Shown: positions 7,991 to 18,043 of the stretch, piece by piece
How positions within the stretch are numbered: position 1 is the stretch's first letter
Layout: the number at the start of each line of letters is the position of its first letter
Origin: G051903925 sp051903925
Lineage (GTDB): Bacteria; Pseudomonadota; Alphaproteobacteria; Zavarziniales; Zavarziniaceae
Direction of reading: 5' to 3'
DNA length: 64,000 nucleotides
Assembly: GCF_051903925.1 (NCBI RefSeq)
Contig: NZ_CP173678.1
Span: 1,364,001 to 1,428,000 of the forward strand
Notes under the pieces: generated by a model
Database searches by the model: none
What the model was told of the DNA's origin: nothing
What the model saw: only the letters and a program-made list of their open reading frames with translations
Translations under genes and position numbers: made by a program

Positions 7991-8281
7991 ATGCTCATGC
8001 TCATCACCTATGACGTCAGCACCCTGACGCCCGCGGGGCGCCGCCGCCTGCGCCGCGTCGCGCGGGCCTGCCTCGACCATGGCCAGAGGGTGCAGAACTC
8101 CGTATTCGAATGCGAGGTGGAGCCCGCCCAGTGGGCGCTGCTGCGCGCCCGCCTGCTGGCCGAGATCGACCCCGCGCAGGACAGCCTGCGCTTCTATCGC
8201 CTGGGTGCCGACGGCAAGCGCCGGGTCGAGCACCTCGGCGCCAAGCCCAATCTCGACCTCGACGGCCCGCTCGTCTTCTGA
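7991..8281 (+). CDS. cas2: CRISPR adaptation protein Cas2
   Basis: Cas2 bridges two Cas1 dimers in the integration complex. The 96-residue product starts MLMLITYDVSTLTPAGRRRL with the conserved Asp after the first strand. It then has HGQRVQNSVFECEVEPAQW and ends KPNLDLDGPLVF. An alternative ATG lies two codons downstream. It is the last cas gene. The 388 bp between its stop and the first repeat form the CRISPR leader. Confidence 0.95.
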   Translation: MLMLITYDVSTLTPAGRRRLRRVARACLDHGQRVQNSVFECEVEPAQWALLRARLLAEIDPAQDSLRFYRLGADGKRRVEHLGAKPNLDLDGPLVF

Positions 8282-8386
8282 GCCTGCCGCCGCCAGGGTC
8301 GATGCCGGGGCAGGGCCGCGGGGAACAGCCTGCGGCCTGGCGCCAGGACTTGCACCAAGGCTTGCACCAAGGCGCGCACCACGCCC

Positions 8387-8442
8387 AGCCACCGGGAACA
8401 CGCCACCGGGAACACGCCACCGGGAACACGCCACCGGGAACA
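8387..8442. repeat. Four tandem 14-bp units in the leader
   Basis: The unit CGCCACCGGGAACA is repeated at 8401, 8415 and 8429, with one earlier copy at 8387 that differs in its first base. The units are multiples of 14 bp, so they could be a slippage tract or an array of protein-binding sites in the leader. Confidence 0.7.
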
Positions 8443-8642
8443 CGCCGCCCTCCAGGGCCGCCGCGGCGGCCGAACGGCGCGCACCCGGCGCGCGCGAACG
8501 CCAAGTGCCCAGCCCGATCCCGCCAGGTTCGCGCACCCGCCAGGCCCGCGCGTCACAAGCACTTTCCCGCAGGGCCACCTCTGCCGCCGCCCGTCGCGCA
8601 CGCCCAGTCGACGCCGTTCGCGCAAACCGCTAGATTCGGGCT

Positions 8643-8666
8643 TTTGGATCAAGCCGTTGATCCAAA
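8643..8666. promoter_or_regulatory. Perfect inverted repeat abutting CRISPR repeat 1
   Basis: TTTGGATCAA and TTGATCCAAA form a perfect 10-bp inverted repeat with a GCCG centre, three bases before the first repeat. Its position is that of the leader-anchoring sequence that guides Cas1-Cas2 integration. In the transcript it would be a hairpin just 5' of the first repeat. Which of these roles applies is not shown by the sequence. Confidence 0.6.
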
Positions 8667-8669
8667 GGA

Positions 8670-11600
8670 GTCGCCCCCTCACAGGGGCGCGGATCGAAAC
8701 GTCCGGCAGCAGATCGAGCGGCTGCTGGACCAGGTCGCCCCCTCACAGGGGCGCGGATCGAAACAGTTCGGCCTTGGCTGCGCTGTCACCCTCGCGCAGT
8801 CGCCCCCTCACAGGGGCGCGGATCGAAACGTCGAAGGCCAGAAGCCACGGCTCGAACTGCCCGGTCGCCCCCTCACAGGGGCGCGGATCGAAACATGTCG
8901 GCCTACGTCAAGCGCGGCGCGGGTACGGAGTCGCCCCCTCACAGGGGCGCGGATCGAAACTTCGGGAGGGGCGGAATGATGCAGATCGTCTGCGGTCGCC
9001 CCCTCACAGGGGCGCGGATCGAAACTGTTGGAGCCCACCATATGGCACTCGCCGAAAACGTCGCCCCCTCACAGGGGCGCGGATCGAAACCACGTGATGG
9101 TGCCGGTCATGAGCGGCACGGCGAGTCGCCCCCTCACAGGGGCGCGGATCGAAACAGGCGGCAGGCGTGGGCGAACTCAACCGCCCGCTGGTCGCCCCCT
9201 CACAGGGGCGCGGATCGAAACGCATCCGGGTTCCAGGACGCGCTGAACGCCATGGTCGCCCCCTCACAGGGGCGCGGATCGAAACGAGCGCGGAACGGCT
9301 GGACGAGTAGAAGCCGCGGTCGCCCCCTCACAGGGGCGCGGATCGAAACGGCGCCCTGAGGCTCATCCTGATCGGCACAGGCGTCGCCCCCTCACAGGGG
9401 CGCGGATCGAAACAGCAATCTTGCTGATCCTCGCGACCAATTGCGGAGTCGCCCCCTCACAGGGGCGCGGATCGAAACGTGGTCGGAAAAGCATGGCGAC
9501 CTAATCGAGGCAGTCGCCCCCTCACAGGGGCGCGGATCGAAACAGGCGCAAACGAACACGCTGATTGCGCAGTCGGGTCGCCCCCTCACAGGGGCGCGGA
9601 TCGAAACAGCAAGGACAGCGCCTTCGCCGGGACCCTGGACAGTCGCCCCCTCACAGGGGCGCGGATCGAAACCTCGTCTCTGTTGCCGCCCATCTTATCA
9701 GAGATGGGGTCGCCCCCTCACAGGGGCGCGGATCGAAACGCCGGGACCCTGGACAACGTGAGCCTGAAGCAATCGTCGCCCCCTCACAGGGGCGCGGATC
9801 GAAACAGCAAGGACAGTGCCTTCGCCGGCACGGTCGACAGTCGCCCCCTCACAGGGGCGCGGATCGAAACGACGAGACCAATCCGGCCGGTTACATCGAC
9901 GTCGCGTCGCCCCCTCACAGGGGCGCGGATCGAAACACAGGTACAGGCGCTCTGGACACGATCGACTTCGTCGCCCCCTCACAGGGGCGCGGATCGAAAC
10001 ACGCGGCAGCCCAAACTGCCGCGTGACCTGGCCCGTCGCCCCCTCACAGGGGCGCGGATCGAAACGTCGATCGACTTGCCCAGGTTGTCGAGCCCGGTGG
10101 TCGCCCCCTCACAGGGGCGCGGATCGAAACACCCTTGGCGACGCGCGCGCGGACAATGGCGGTGGTCGCCCCCTCACAGGGGCGCGGATCGAAACTGTCA
10201 ATTCTGGGCGTTGCTGCGGGCGTCGGCGGTCGCCCCCTCACAGGGGCGCGGATCGAAACGTTGACGGCAACTGGGAGCGTTACACGCTCCTCGGTCGCCC
10301 CCTCACAGGGGCGCGGATCGAAACCGCAAGGGTCAGGGACTTGCTGCCCTTGCCAACCGTCGCCCCCTCACAGGGGCGCGGATCGAAACAGGCGAAGGCT
10401 GGTCCGCAGGGATGGAATCGAACGTCGCCCCCTCACAGGGGCGCGGATCGAAACCGGTTGCGTCGCAAGCTGAGGGCGGCCGGCATCCGGTCGCCCCCTC
10501 ACAGGGGCGCGGATCGAAACATCGGCACTCCGAAGGGGCGCAATCACTTCTGCGGTCGCCCCCTCACAGGGGCGCGGATCGAAACGAGACGCTGGCGACG
10601 GTGGCCGAGGAATTCCCCGGGTCGCCCCCTCACAGGGGCGCGGATCGAAACATTGCGCTGCACTCCCTCATGGCCATCGCGGCTGGTCGCCCCCTCACAG
10701 GGGCGCGGATCGAAACACATGGTCCGGCGTCAAGCCCATGGGGCCCGTGCGTCGCCCCCTCACAGGGGCGCGGATCGAAACCGGATAGAGCACCCGGGTC
10801 GAGTAGTCGGAGCCGGTCGCCCCCTCACAGGGGCGCGGATCGAAACAGGCACTGGCAACGGCGGCAACGGCGGCAACTCCGGTCGCCCCCTCACAGGGGC
10901 GCGGATCGAAACCTGGGGCAGGCGGTGCCGTCCTTCGTGGCGCAGAGTCGCCCCCTCACAGGGGCGCGGATCGAAACTTTGCCTGGATGGTGGCATGCCC
11001 GTTTTGATCTTGTCGCCCCCTCACAGGGGCGCGGATCGAAACATGAACTGGTGGCAGCTGGGCCACAACGTCCAGCGTCGCCCCCTCACAGGGGCGCGGA
11101 TCGAAACTACGGCACGGCAGCATGGAAGCGTATCCGCCGCGGTCGCCCCCTCACAGGGGCGCGGATCGAAACGCGTATTAGCTGGCAAGCAATACGGCTT
11201 GGTTATCGTCGCCCCCTCACAGGGGCGCGGATCGAAACATCATCGATGTGATCGATGAGCCGCCGGTCGCCGGTCGCCCCCTCACAGGGGCGCTGATCGA
11301 AACCCGTGCACGATCTTGCGCTTGATCGACTGCTCATGTCGCCCCCTCACAGGGGCGCGGATCGAAACGCTGCCGGCCGGCGTCGTGGATGCCGCATGGC
11401 GAGTCGCCCCCTCACAGGGGCGCGGATCGAAACACCGGCGGCATGTCGGACAAGCTCAACAAGCTGCGTCGCCCCCTCACAGGGGCGCGGATCGAAACAC
11501 TTACCAGGAAGCCGCCACCGCCATCCGCGCGCGTCGCCCCCTCACAGGGGCGCGGATCGAAACAAGTATTACGAACAGGGGCGGGAGAAGTGGCAGTCGT

Positions 11601-14600
11601 CGCCCCCTCACAGGGGCGCGGATCGAAACTGTTGGAGCCCACCTATGGCACTCGCCGAAAATGGTCGCCCCCTCACAGGGGCGCGGATCGAAACAAGGAT
11701 GAAAGCGCCCACTGGAAGCGCCCGGAAGTCGCCCCCTCACAGGGGCGCGGATCGAAACACGGAATGCCGTATCGGCGGCGTCCAGGTGAGCCGTCGCCCC
11801 CTCACAGGGGCGCGGATCGAAACCCGCATCGTACCATCACGATGATAGGGGCGCGGTGTCGCCCCCTCACAGGGGCGCGGATCGAAACGCGACCCTGGCG
11901 CTGGGCGCTGATCCTGGCCTTGGTCGCCCCCTCACAGGGGCGCGGATCGAAACAGCGTGATCGCGCTCATGTGGCGTCTCCCACGCGAGTCGCCCCCTCA
12001 CAGGGGCGCGGATCGAAACGTTGATTGCCTTGTCGACGCCTTGGGTCTGGCCTGTCGCCCCCTCACAGGGGCGCGGATCGAAACCGGTCCAAGGTGGTTG
12101 CGCGGGAGTTTGCCGAGGGTCGCCCCCTCACAGGGGCGCGGATCGAAACGCTCAAGAGACGGACAGAAACTATTCCGCCGCCGTGTCGCCCCCTCACAGG
12201 GGCGCGGATCGAAACATGGACGCGAGGCCCTGATGCGCCCGCGTCTCCGGTCGCCCCCTCACAGGGGCGCGGATCGAAACGCGCCCTTGCCGAGATCGCC
12301 CAGCGCATCAGCCGGTCGCCCCCTCACAGGGGCGCGGATCGAAACCGCGATGACCTGAAGGCCAACCCGCACGTCCTGTGTCGCCCCCTCACAGGGGCGC
12401 GGATCGAAACATCTGCAACTTCGGCAATGGCAGAGGGCGACAGGTCGCCCCCTCACAGGGGCGCGGATCGAAACACGTACCAGGATTCTACGCTGTCCTG
12501 ATGAAGACGTCGCCCCCTCACAGGGGCGCGGATCGAAACAGGCACCGGCAACGGCGGCAACGGCGGCAACTCGTCGCCCCCTCACAGGGGCGCGGATCGA
12601 AACGAGAGCCGCCACGCGCCGGTCGAGGTCCGCGACCGTCGCCCCCTCACAGGGGCGCGGATCGAAACCGCCAGAACCGGCAGCGCTTCGTGCCGCTCGA
12701 CAGTCGCCCCCTCACAGGGGCGCGGATCGAAACGAGTACGGCGACACGCTCAGACCCCGCCCGCCGCGTCGCCCCCTCACAGGGGCGCGGATCGAAACGC
12801 GTCAACAAGACGGATTTTGACGCTGACCAGGCGGTCGCCCCCTCACAGGGGCGCGGATCGAAACGTCGGATTGTTGCTCCCACCAAGCGATTGTCGCGTC
12901 GCCCCCTCACAGGGGCGCGGATCGAAACGACAAGGCAGCCTATGATGCAGAGGAAGCTGCCAAGTCGCCCCCTCACAGGGGCGCGGATCGAAACACATAG
13001 TCCACGGCCGAACCGACCACGCTGCCGGGTCGCCCCCTCACAGGGGCGCGGATCGAAACAACGATGCAATCGGCCAGGCCTCCCGCGATCTCGTCGCCCC
13101 CTCACAGGGGCGCGGATCGAAACATCTTCGCCGGCCGGCGCTGGCGGTCGGGTGAGAGTCGCCCCCTCACAGGGGCGCGGATCGAAACGGCACGGAGATC
13201 GAGCGTGCGTTCGACCCTGCCGTCGCCCCCTCACAGGGGCGCGGATCGAAACCTTGCCCGAACCCGCGCCACACGGCGGGGCTCATGTCGCCCCCTCACA
13301 GGGGCGCGGATCGAAACCTGTTCCCGGACCCGTTCGATGATCGGACCTCGCGTCGCCCCCTCACAGGGGCGCGGATCGAAACCCGTGGGGGCCAGGGTCA
13401 CGACCGAACGGCCGCGTCGCCCCCTCACAGGGGCGCGGATCGAAACGCGCCCTTGCCGAGATCGCCCAGCGCATCAGCCGGTCGCCCCCTCACAGGGGCG
13501 CGGATCGAAACTTCGACCGCTACGGGATCGACCCGCAGCAGTGGGTCGCCCCCTCACAGGGGCGCGGATCGAAACAACAAGGGCTCGAGCCTGCTGGCCG
13601 GCGGGTTCTCGTCGCCCCCTCACAGGGGCGCGGATCGAAACTGCGCCATTGCGGTACGCCTGAACCGACCCTGGCCGGTCGCCCCCTCACAGGGGCGCGG
13701 ATCGAAACGTCGGCGGCATCCTGGTCGGCCGCGGCATCCTCGTCGCCCCCTCACAGGGGCGCGGATCGAAACGGACTGTGCGTTGCGCATGAGCCATGCC
13801 ATGACGGTCGCCCCCTCACAGGGGCGCGGATCGAAACATCAAGCTGAAGTCGCTCGGCCTGGACGCCTCGGTCGCCCCCTCACAGGGGCGCGGATCGAAA
13901 CGGCGTCAGCATCCCCCAGGCCAGCCTGGACCTGGTCGCCCCCTCACAGGGGCGCGGATCGAAACTCCTAAGGCTGGCGGTCGTGGAAGTCGTCGGCCGG
14001 TCGCCCCCTCACAGGGGCGCGGATCGAAACGCCGTCGTGCTGCCGACCGTCACGTCCTCGGTCGGTCGCCCCCTCACAGGGGCGCGGATCGAAACTGTCT
14101 CCAGGGCCGTGGCGCTGATCCGGGCTCCTGTCGCCCCCTCACAGGGGCGCGGATCGAAACTACGGCACCGGCACCTCGCAGTATGGCGCGATCGTCGCCC
14201 CCTCACAGGGGCGCGGATCGAAACGAGCGGACGCTGGATCCGGGCGGCGCCGACTTTGGTCGCCCCCTCACAGGGGCGCGGATCGAAACGCGTTGTAATA
14301 GGAGAACCCTGCCCGCAGGATGCCGTCGCCCCCTCACAGGGGCGCGGATCGAAACCATGACTCCCCCCGATTCCCCCGCCAAGGCGCGGGTCGCCCCCTC
14401 ACAGGGGCGCGGATCGAAACCTCGTTGCCATCGTCGAGGTTGCACACGAGAGCGCGTCGCCCCCTCACAGGGGCGCGGATCGAAACTGTTGCAGCAATTG
14501 ATTGATGCCATACAGGCGGGGTCGCCCCCTCACAGGGGCGCGGATCGAAACCAATAGACCGCAGCAAGCGCATATGGGCCAGCACGTCGCCCCCTCACAG

Positions 14601-16441
14601 GGGCGCGGATCGAAACGCCCACAAATCTGACCATCTCCTGCGTGGTGATAGTCGCCCCCTCACAGGGGCGCGGATCGAAACTTCTTCGATGACCTGGGCG
14701 CGCCCAAGTCCGTCGTCGCCCCCTCACAGGGGCGCGGATCGAAACGAGGAGGTGACGCAGTAATGGCGACCACGCCGACGTCGCCCCCTCACAGGGGCGC
14801 GGATCGAAACTCCTACTACAACGCGAACCTGACCTGGGACACCAGTCGCCCCCTCACAGGGGCGCGGATCGAAACATCGACATCGCCCGGCTTGTCGCCG
14901 CGCCGGGCGTCGCCCCCTCACAGGGGCGCGGATCGAAACGCTGCCGGCTGGCGTCGTGGATGCCGCGTGCCGGGTCGCCCCCTCACAGGGGCGCGGATCG
15001 AAACACGAGCGGTCAGACCCTGAACCATCATGTCGAAAGTCGCCCCCTCACAGGGGCGCGGATCGAAACAGTACGCCCGCCACGACGGCCCCTGCGGCCG
15101 CGAGTCGCCCCCTCACAGGGGCGCGGATCGAAACGGCGACGACAACTCGGTCGTGCGCCTGCGGCGGGGGGTCGCCCCCTCACAGGGGCGCGGATCGAAA
15201 CGCGATCCATCACCGCGGCGCGCTTGAACGTGGTGGTCGCCCCCTCACAGGGGCGCGGATCGAAACCAGGGCAGCCACGCGCCGATCAAGGTCCGCGACC
15301 GTCGCCCCCTCACAGGGGCGCGGATCGAAACATGGGTCAGCAGTGGGACACCGGCGATGTCGCCTGTCGCCCCCTCACAGGGGCGCGGATCGAAACCCAT
15401 ACCGCCTGGCAATCTCCTGGCCCAGTTCCAGTCGCCCCCTCACAGGGGCGCGGATCGAAACATGCAGATCGCGCGCGAAGAATTGGCCAGTCGATGTCGC
15501 CCCCTCACAGGGGCGCGGATCGAAACGTCCAGAATCAGCACAAGGCGCGGCGCGGCCAGGGTCGCCCCCTCACAGGGGCGCGGATCGAAACTCGACTATC
15601 TCCACTCGCCCGAGTCGGCGCAGGCGTCGCCCCCTCACAGGGGCGCGGATCGAAACCCTGTGACAAGCGCAGGTGTGACACTATGTCATGGTCGCCCCCT
15701 CACAGGGGCGCGGATCGAAACACCTTGGAGATCAGGACCGACAACGCTGCCTTTGGTCGCCCCCTCACAGGGGCGCGGATCGAAACCTGGGTGCCGACGC
15801 CATGGGCTTTCCGCAGTTCTGGTCGCCCCCTCACAGGGGCGCGGATCGAAACATCAACCAGTGCCGCAAGAAGGGCACGCATGTCAGTCGCCCCCTCACA
15901 GGGGCGCGGATCGAAACATTGCACTTGTTCACGCGCGCCACGGCCCGATCAACGTCGCCCCCTCACAGGGGCGCGGATCGAAACTTATTCGCGCACGCGC
16001 GCACGCATGCATGTAAGTGTCGCCCCCTCACAGGGGCGCGGATCGAAACTGGTCAGAGGAGCAGTGCAAGGCGGTGTCGTTCGGTCGCCCCCTCACAGGG
16101 GCGCGGATCGAAACCTCGGCCGTGCGCAGCGTCTCGCTGATCTTGGCGGGTCGCCCCCTCACAGGGGCGCGGATCGAAACAGGTCGAAGCGCTCACGCTG
16201 GTCGAGGCCGGTGGCGTCGCCCCCTCACAGGGGCGCGGATCGAAACAGGGCCGGGCTGGTCAGCATGCCGTGCAGGGCGTGTCGCCCCCTCACAGGGGCG
16301 CGGATCGAAACGTCGCTTGCGGCGACAAAGGCTCGAAAATGACGATGTCGCCCCCTCACAGGGGCGCGGATCGAAACATGAACCGCGCCATTGCCGCTCT
16401 CCGTGTTGCCGTCGCCCCCTCACGGCGGCGCTGATTGAGAC
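8670..16441 (+). CRISPR. Type I-C CRISPR array, 120 repeats and 119 spacers
   Basis: By hand count there are 120 copies of a 31-nt repeat that begins GTCGCCCCCTCACAG and ends GGGCGCGGATCGAAAC, with a 6-bp stem between positions 3-8 and 15-20. Repeat starts are 64-67 bp apart, so spacers are 33-36 nt. The repeat is invariant except for copy 41 (11273, GG changed to TG in the handle region) and the last copy (16411-16441), which is degenerate and marks the leader-distal end. Cas2 and the leader are at the 8670 end, so new spacers enter there. One spacer pair is identical and several are near-identical. Confidence 0.98.
16411..16441 (+). repeat. Degenerate terminal CRISPR repeat
   Basis: The last repeat keeps GTCGCCCCCTCAC but then reads GGCGGCGCTGATTGAGAC, with changes in the stem and the handle. 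Decay of the leader-distal repeat is normal and fixes the array's polarity. Confidence 0.9.
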
Positions 16442-16837
16442 AGCAGGCCCAGGTCACCGGGGCGGGTCTCCAAGAACGTAACGGGTGTCCAGCCTGGTGT
16501 GGCGCGACCCGGGTGGGTCGCTATGGTGGTTATCCCGGACTTCGCGATGTTGACGAGAGGCCGGGTGCCCGTGGGCTCGCTTCGCTCGGGGACTGCTTCG
16601 CAGTCACTCAGCGGATCTCGGTAGGTCAATGGTCACTGAGCGACAGCTTCCATGGCATCGCCAATGGGGTTGACGTGGTCGCCAACTTTCCAGCATCCCG
16701 TGGGAAGTTAATCTGCTGCCCGACTGCGTCCGCGAATAAAGGGATCGCGTTCCCTAGACTGCCGCAGGCGGCAGTCTCTCGGCCCCTTGCACATGGGTGA
16801 AGACCCGGACCCGCGCTCAGGTAACCCCGCAGAGATG
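16442..16837. other. Non-coding gap after the array, with short hairpins
   Basis: I see no credible gene in these 396 bp. Two short perfect inverted repeats are visible: GACTGC-TTC-GCAGTC (16591-16605), preceded by a GCTCGCTTCGCTC motif, and GACTGCCGC-AG-GCGGCAGTC (16757-16776). They lie downstream of the convergent HUH-type gene. They might be terminators or, if that gene is a real replication initiator, part of its origin; neither is shown. Confidence 0.4.
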
Positions 16838-17479
16838 TCAGTTGCTGTTGGAAAAGTCCTCGGACAACACCAGACGATCATAGTTTACCCCATCGTCTGA
16901 TGCGTCGCCATACTGCTTGGCGCAGTAGCTGACTATTCCCAAGCGGTCGTCGATCAGTCTGATATTGGCCTTGCCCTGCAGTCGCACCCTTGAAAGCGCG
17001 TCCAACCAGCAGGCATAGGCAGTCGTGGCAGCATCCTTGTCGGTATGCGCCGGCCAAGTGAGCAGAACGTGCCAGTGAAGGAAGCCGTCGATGCCCTCAA
17101 GGAACGCGGCCCACTTCAGCCGCTTCGCCGGGTCGCGATAGAACGTTTGCCCGTAGACCGTTCGGTTCATCCTCGAGTCCCAGACACGAAGGACGTCTCT
17201 GGCCTGCGAAAGTGTGGCCATCCGGCTCTCAAATGAGAGCGTGACCATGTGCGTGGGCAGGCGGCTGCACAGCCATGGTGCGAGTTCCGCCTTCACCTGG
17301 ACGCGCGGCGGCATCGCCCATGGCACCGGCGCGGTAGTCGCGGCGCGCTCCTGCTTTAGGATGTCGAGGAGCTTGGCCTGGGTCTGGACGTCGAGCCGGA
17401 TCAGGTCGCCTTCCGAGCCTGCCGGGCTCAGCGTGAAGCGTCGCCCCAGGTCCATGGCGTCAGATATTCCCCAGGCCAC
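16838..17479 (-). CDS. Rep-like HUH endonuclease protein with an ASCH-like N-terminal remnant
   Basis: This 213-residue frame shows the three ordered motifs of rolling-circle Rep proteins: a strand motif HMVTLSF (about residue 76), the HUH-like LHWHVLL (about 134), and a tyrosine motif SYCAKQYG (about 187). The intervening text SRMNRTVYGQTF and KRLKWAAFLEG resembles a widespread alphaproteobacterial family of unknown function with a Rep-type fold. Such proteins nick single-stranded DNA in plasmid, phage or transposon replication. The first about 40 residues (AWGISDAMDLGRR to EGDLIRLDV) look instead like the end of an ASCH domain whose start lies in another frame upstream. The true start is therefore uncertain. 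Confidence 0.55.
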   Translation of the reverse strand: MAWGISDAMDLGRRFTLSPAGSEGDLIRLDVQTQAKLLDILKQERAATTAPVPWAMPPRVQVKAELAPWLCSRLPTHMVTLSFESRMATLSQARDVLRVWDSRMNRTVYGQTFYRDPAKRLKWAAFLEGIDGFLHWHVLLTWPAHTDKDAATTAYACWLDALSRVRLQGKANIRLIDDRLGIVSYCAKQYGDASDDGVNYDRLVLSEDFSNSN

Positions 17480-17844
17480 AAGCTGGCCCGCGGAGATCGC
17501 CCTTTCGGCACCTTCCGATCGAGACCGAAATCGTCATGCCGGGCCTGAATGTCGGCGGCCGCTAGGCGGCGTGTTCCGTCCAGGTGCGCGATGCCTCCGA
17601 CCTGCCCGGAGTCCTGGCGGATCAGCCCGATCAGCCCATGTCGGGGGCTGCCCTGAGCCCGAAGGACTGCCGATACCTCCCCGCGGTAGAGCCTGCCGAG
17701 CCAGTCCGGCGCGAGCTCGAGGCCATAGGCAATATTCGGCACAGCAGCGCGGACCAGGGCCCCGTCGCGGCCCGTCTTGCGCGACCGGCCTCCTGCGCCC
17801 TGCTGGAGCGCCAGTCGCCCCAGTGTGCTTGTCGTAGTGCTCAA
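17428..17844 (-). pseudogene. ASCH-like domain fragment, probably the 5' part of a frameshifted gene
   Basis: The frame begins at a TTG (17844) preceded by GAGGAGCAGG and gives 138 residues. Its centre (LYRGEVSAVLRAQGSPRH, then GLIGLIRQDSGQVGGIAHL) looks like the first half of an ASCH domain, an RNA-binding PUA-like fold. The family-like text stops near HDDFGLDRK. The expected second half (AWGISDAMDLGRR to EGDLIRLDV) continues in the next frame, at the start of the HUH-type frame. A one-base change near the GGG/AAA run at 17500-17505 would join both into one protein of about 335 residues. A sequencing error, a true mutation or programmed shifting are all possible. Confidence 0.45.
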
Positions 17845-18043
17845 TACCCTGCTCCTCTCGTCGCGCCGGGAGGTCGCCGAGAAGGCGAAAGTCTCCCGGC
17901 ACGCACTATAGGCAGCGGCCACCTGAAGTGACTCAGCTAAGTGGTGGGCGCCGCCCGCCGGCCGGGGACGAGGCTCGTTCCCGCGTCTGCCCAAGGTGTC
18001 GGCAGTTGAGCGCCTGGGCTGACGCAGGACCAAGCACGCGCTG

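Larger units (their letters stand above)
8282..8669 (+). promoter_or_regulatory. CRISPR leader
   Basis: This is the region between cas2 and the first repeat, on the side opposite the degenerate terminal repeat, so it is the leader. It is not obviously AT-rich except in the last 50 bp. It carries two tandem repeats: a perfect 12-bp duplication CTTGCACCAAGG (8349-8372) and four copies of a 14-bp unit CGCCACCGGGAACA (8387-8442, first copy with one change). A perfect 10-bp inverted repeat abuts the first CRISPR repeat. The array promoter should be here, but I cannot place it firmly. Confidence 0.75.

Noticed and set aside
8670..16441. Many open frames across the array with repeats such as SPPHRGADRN, RPLTGARIET and VAPSQGRGSK.
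   Set aside because: They are translations of the 31-nt CRISPR repeat in different frames and are not genes.
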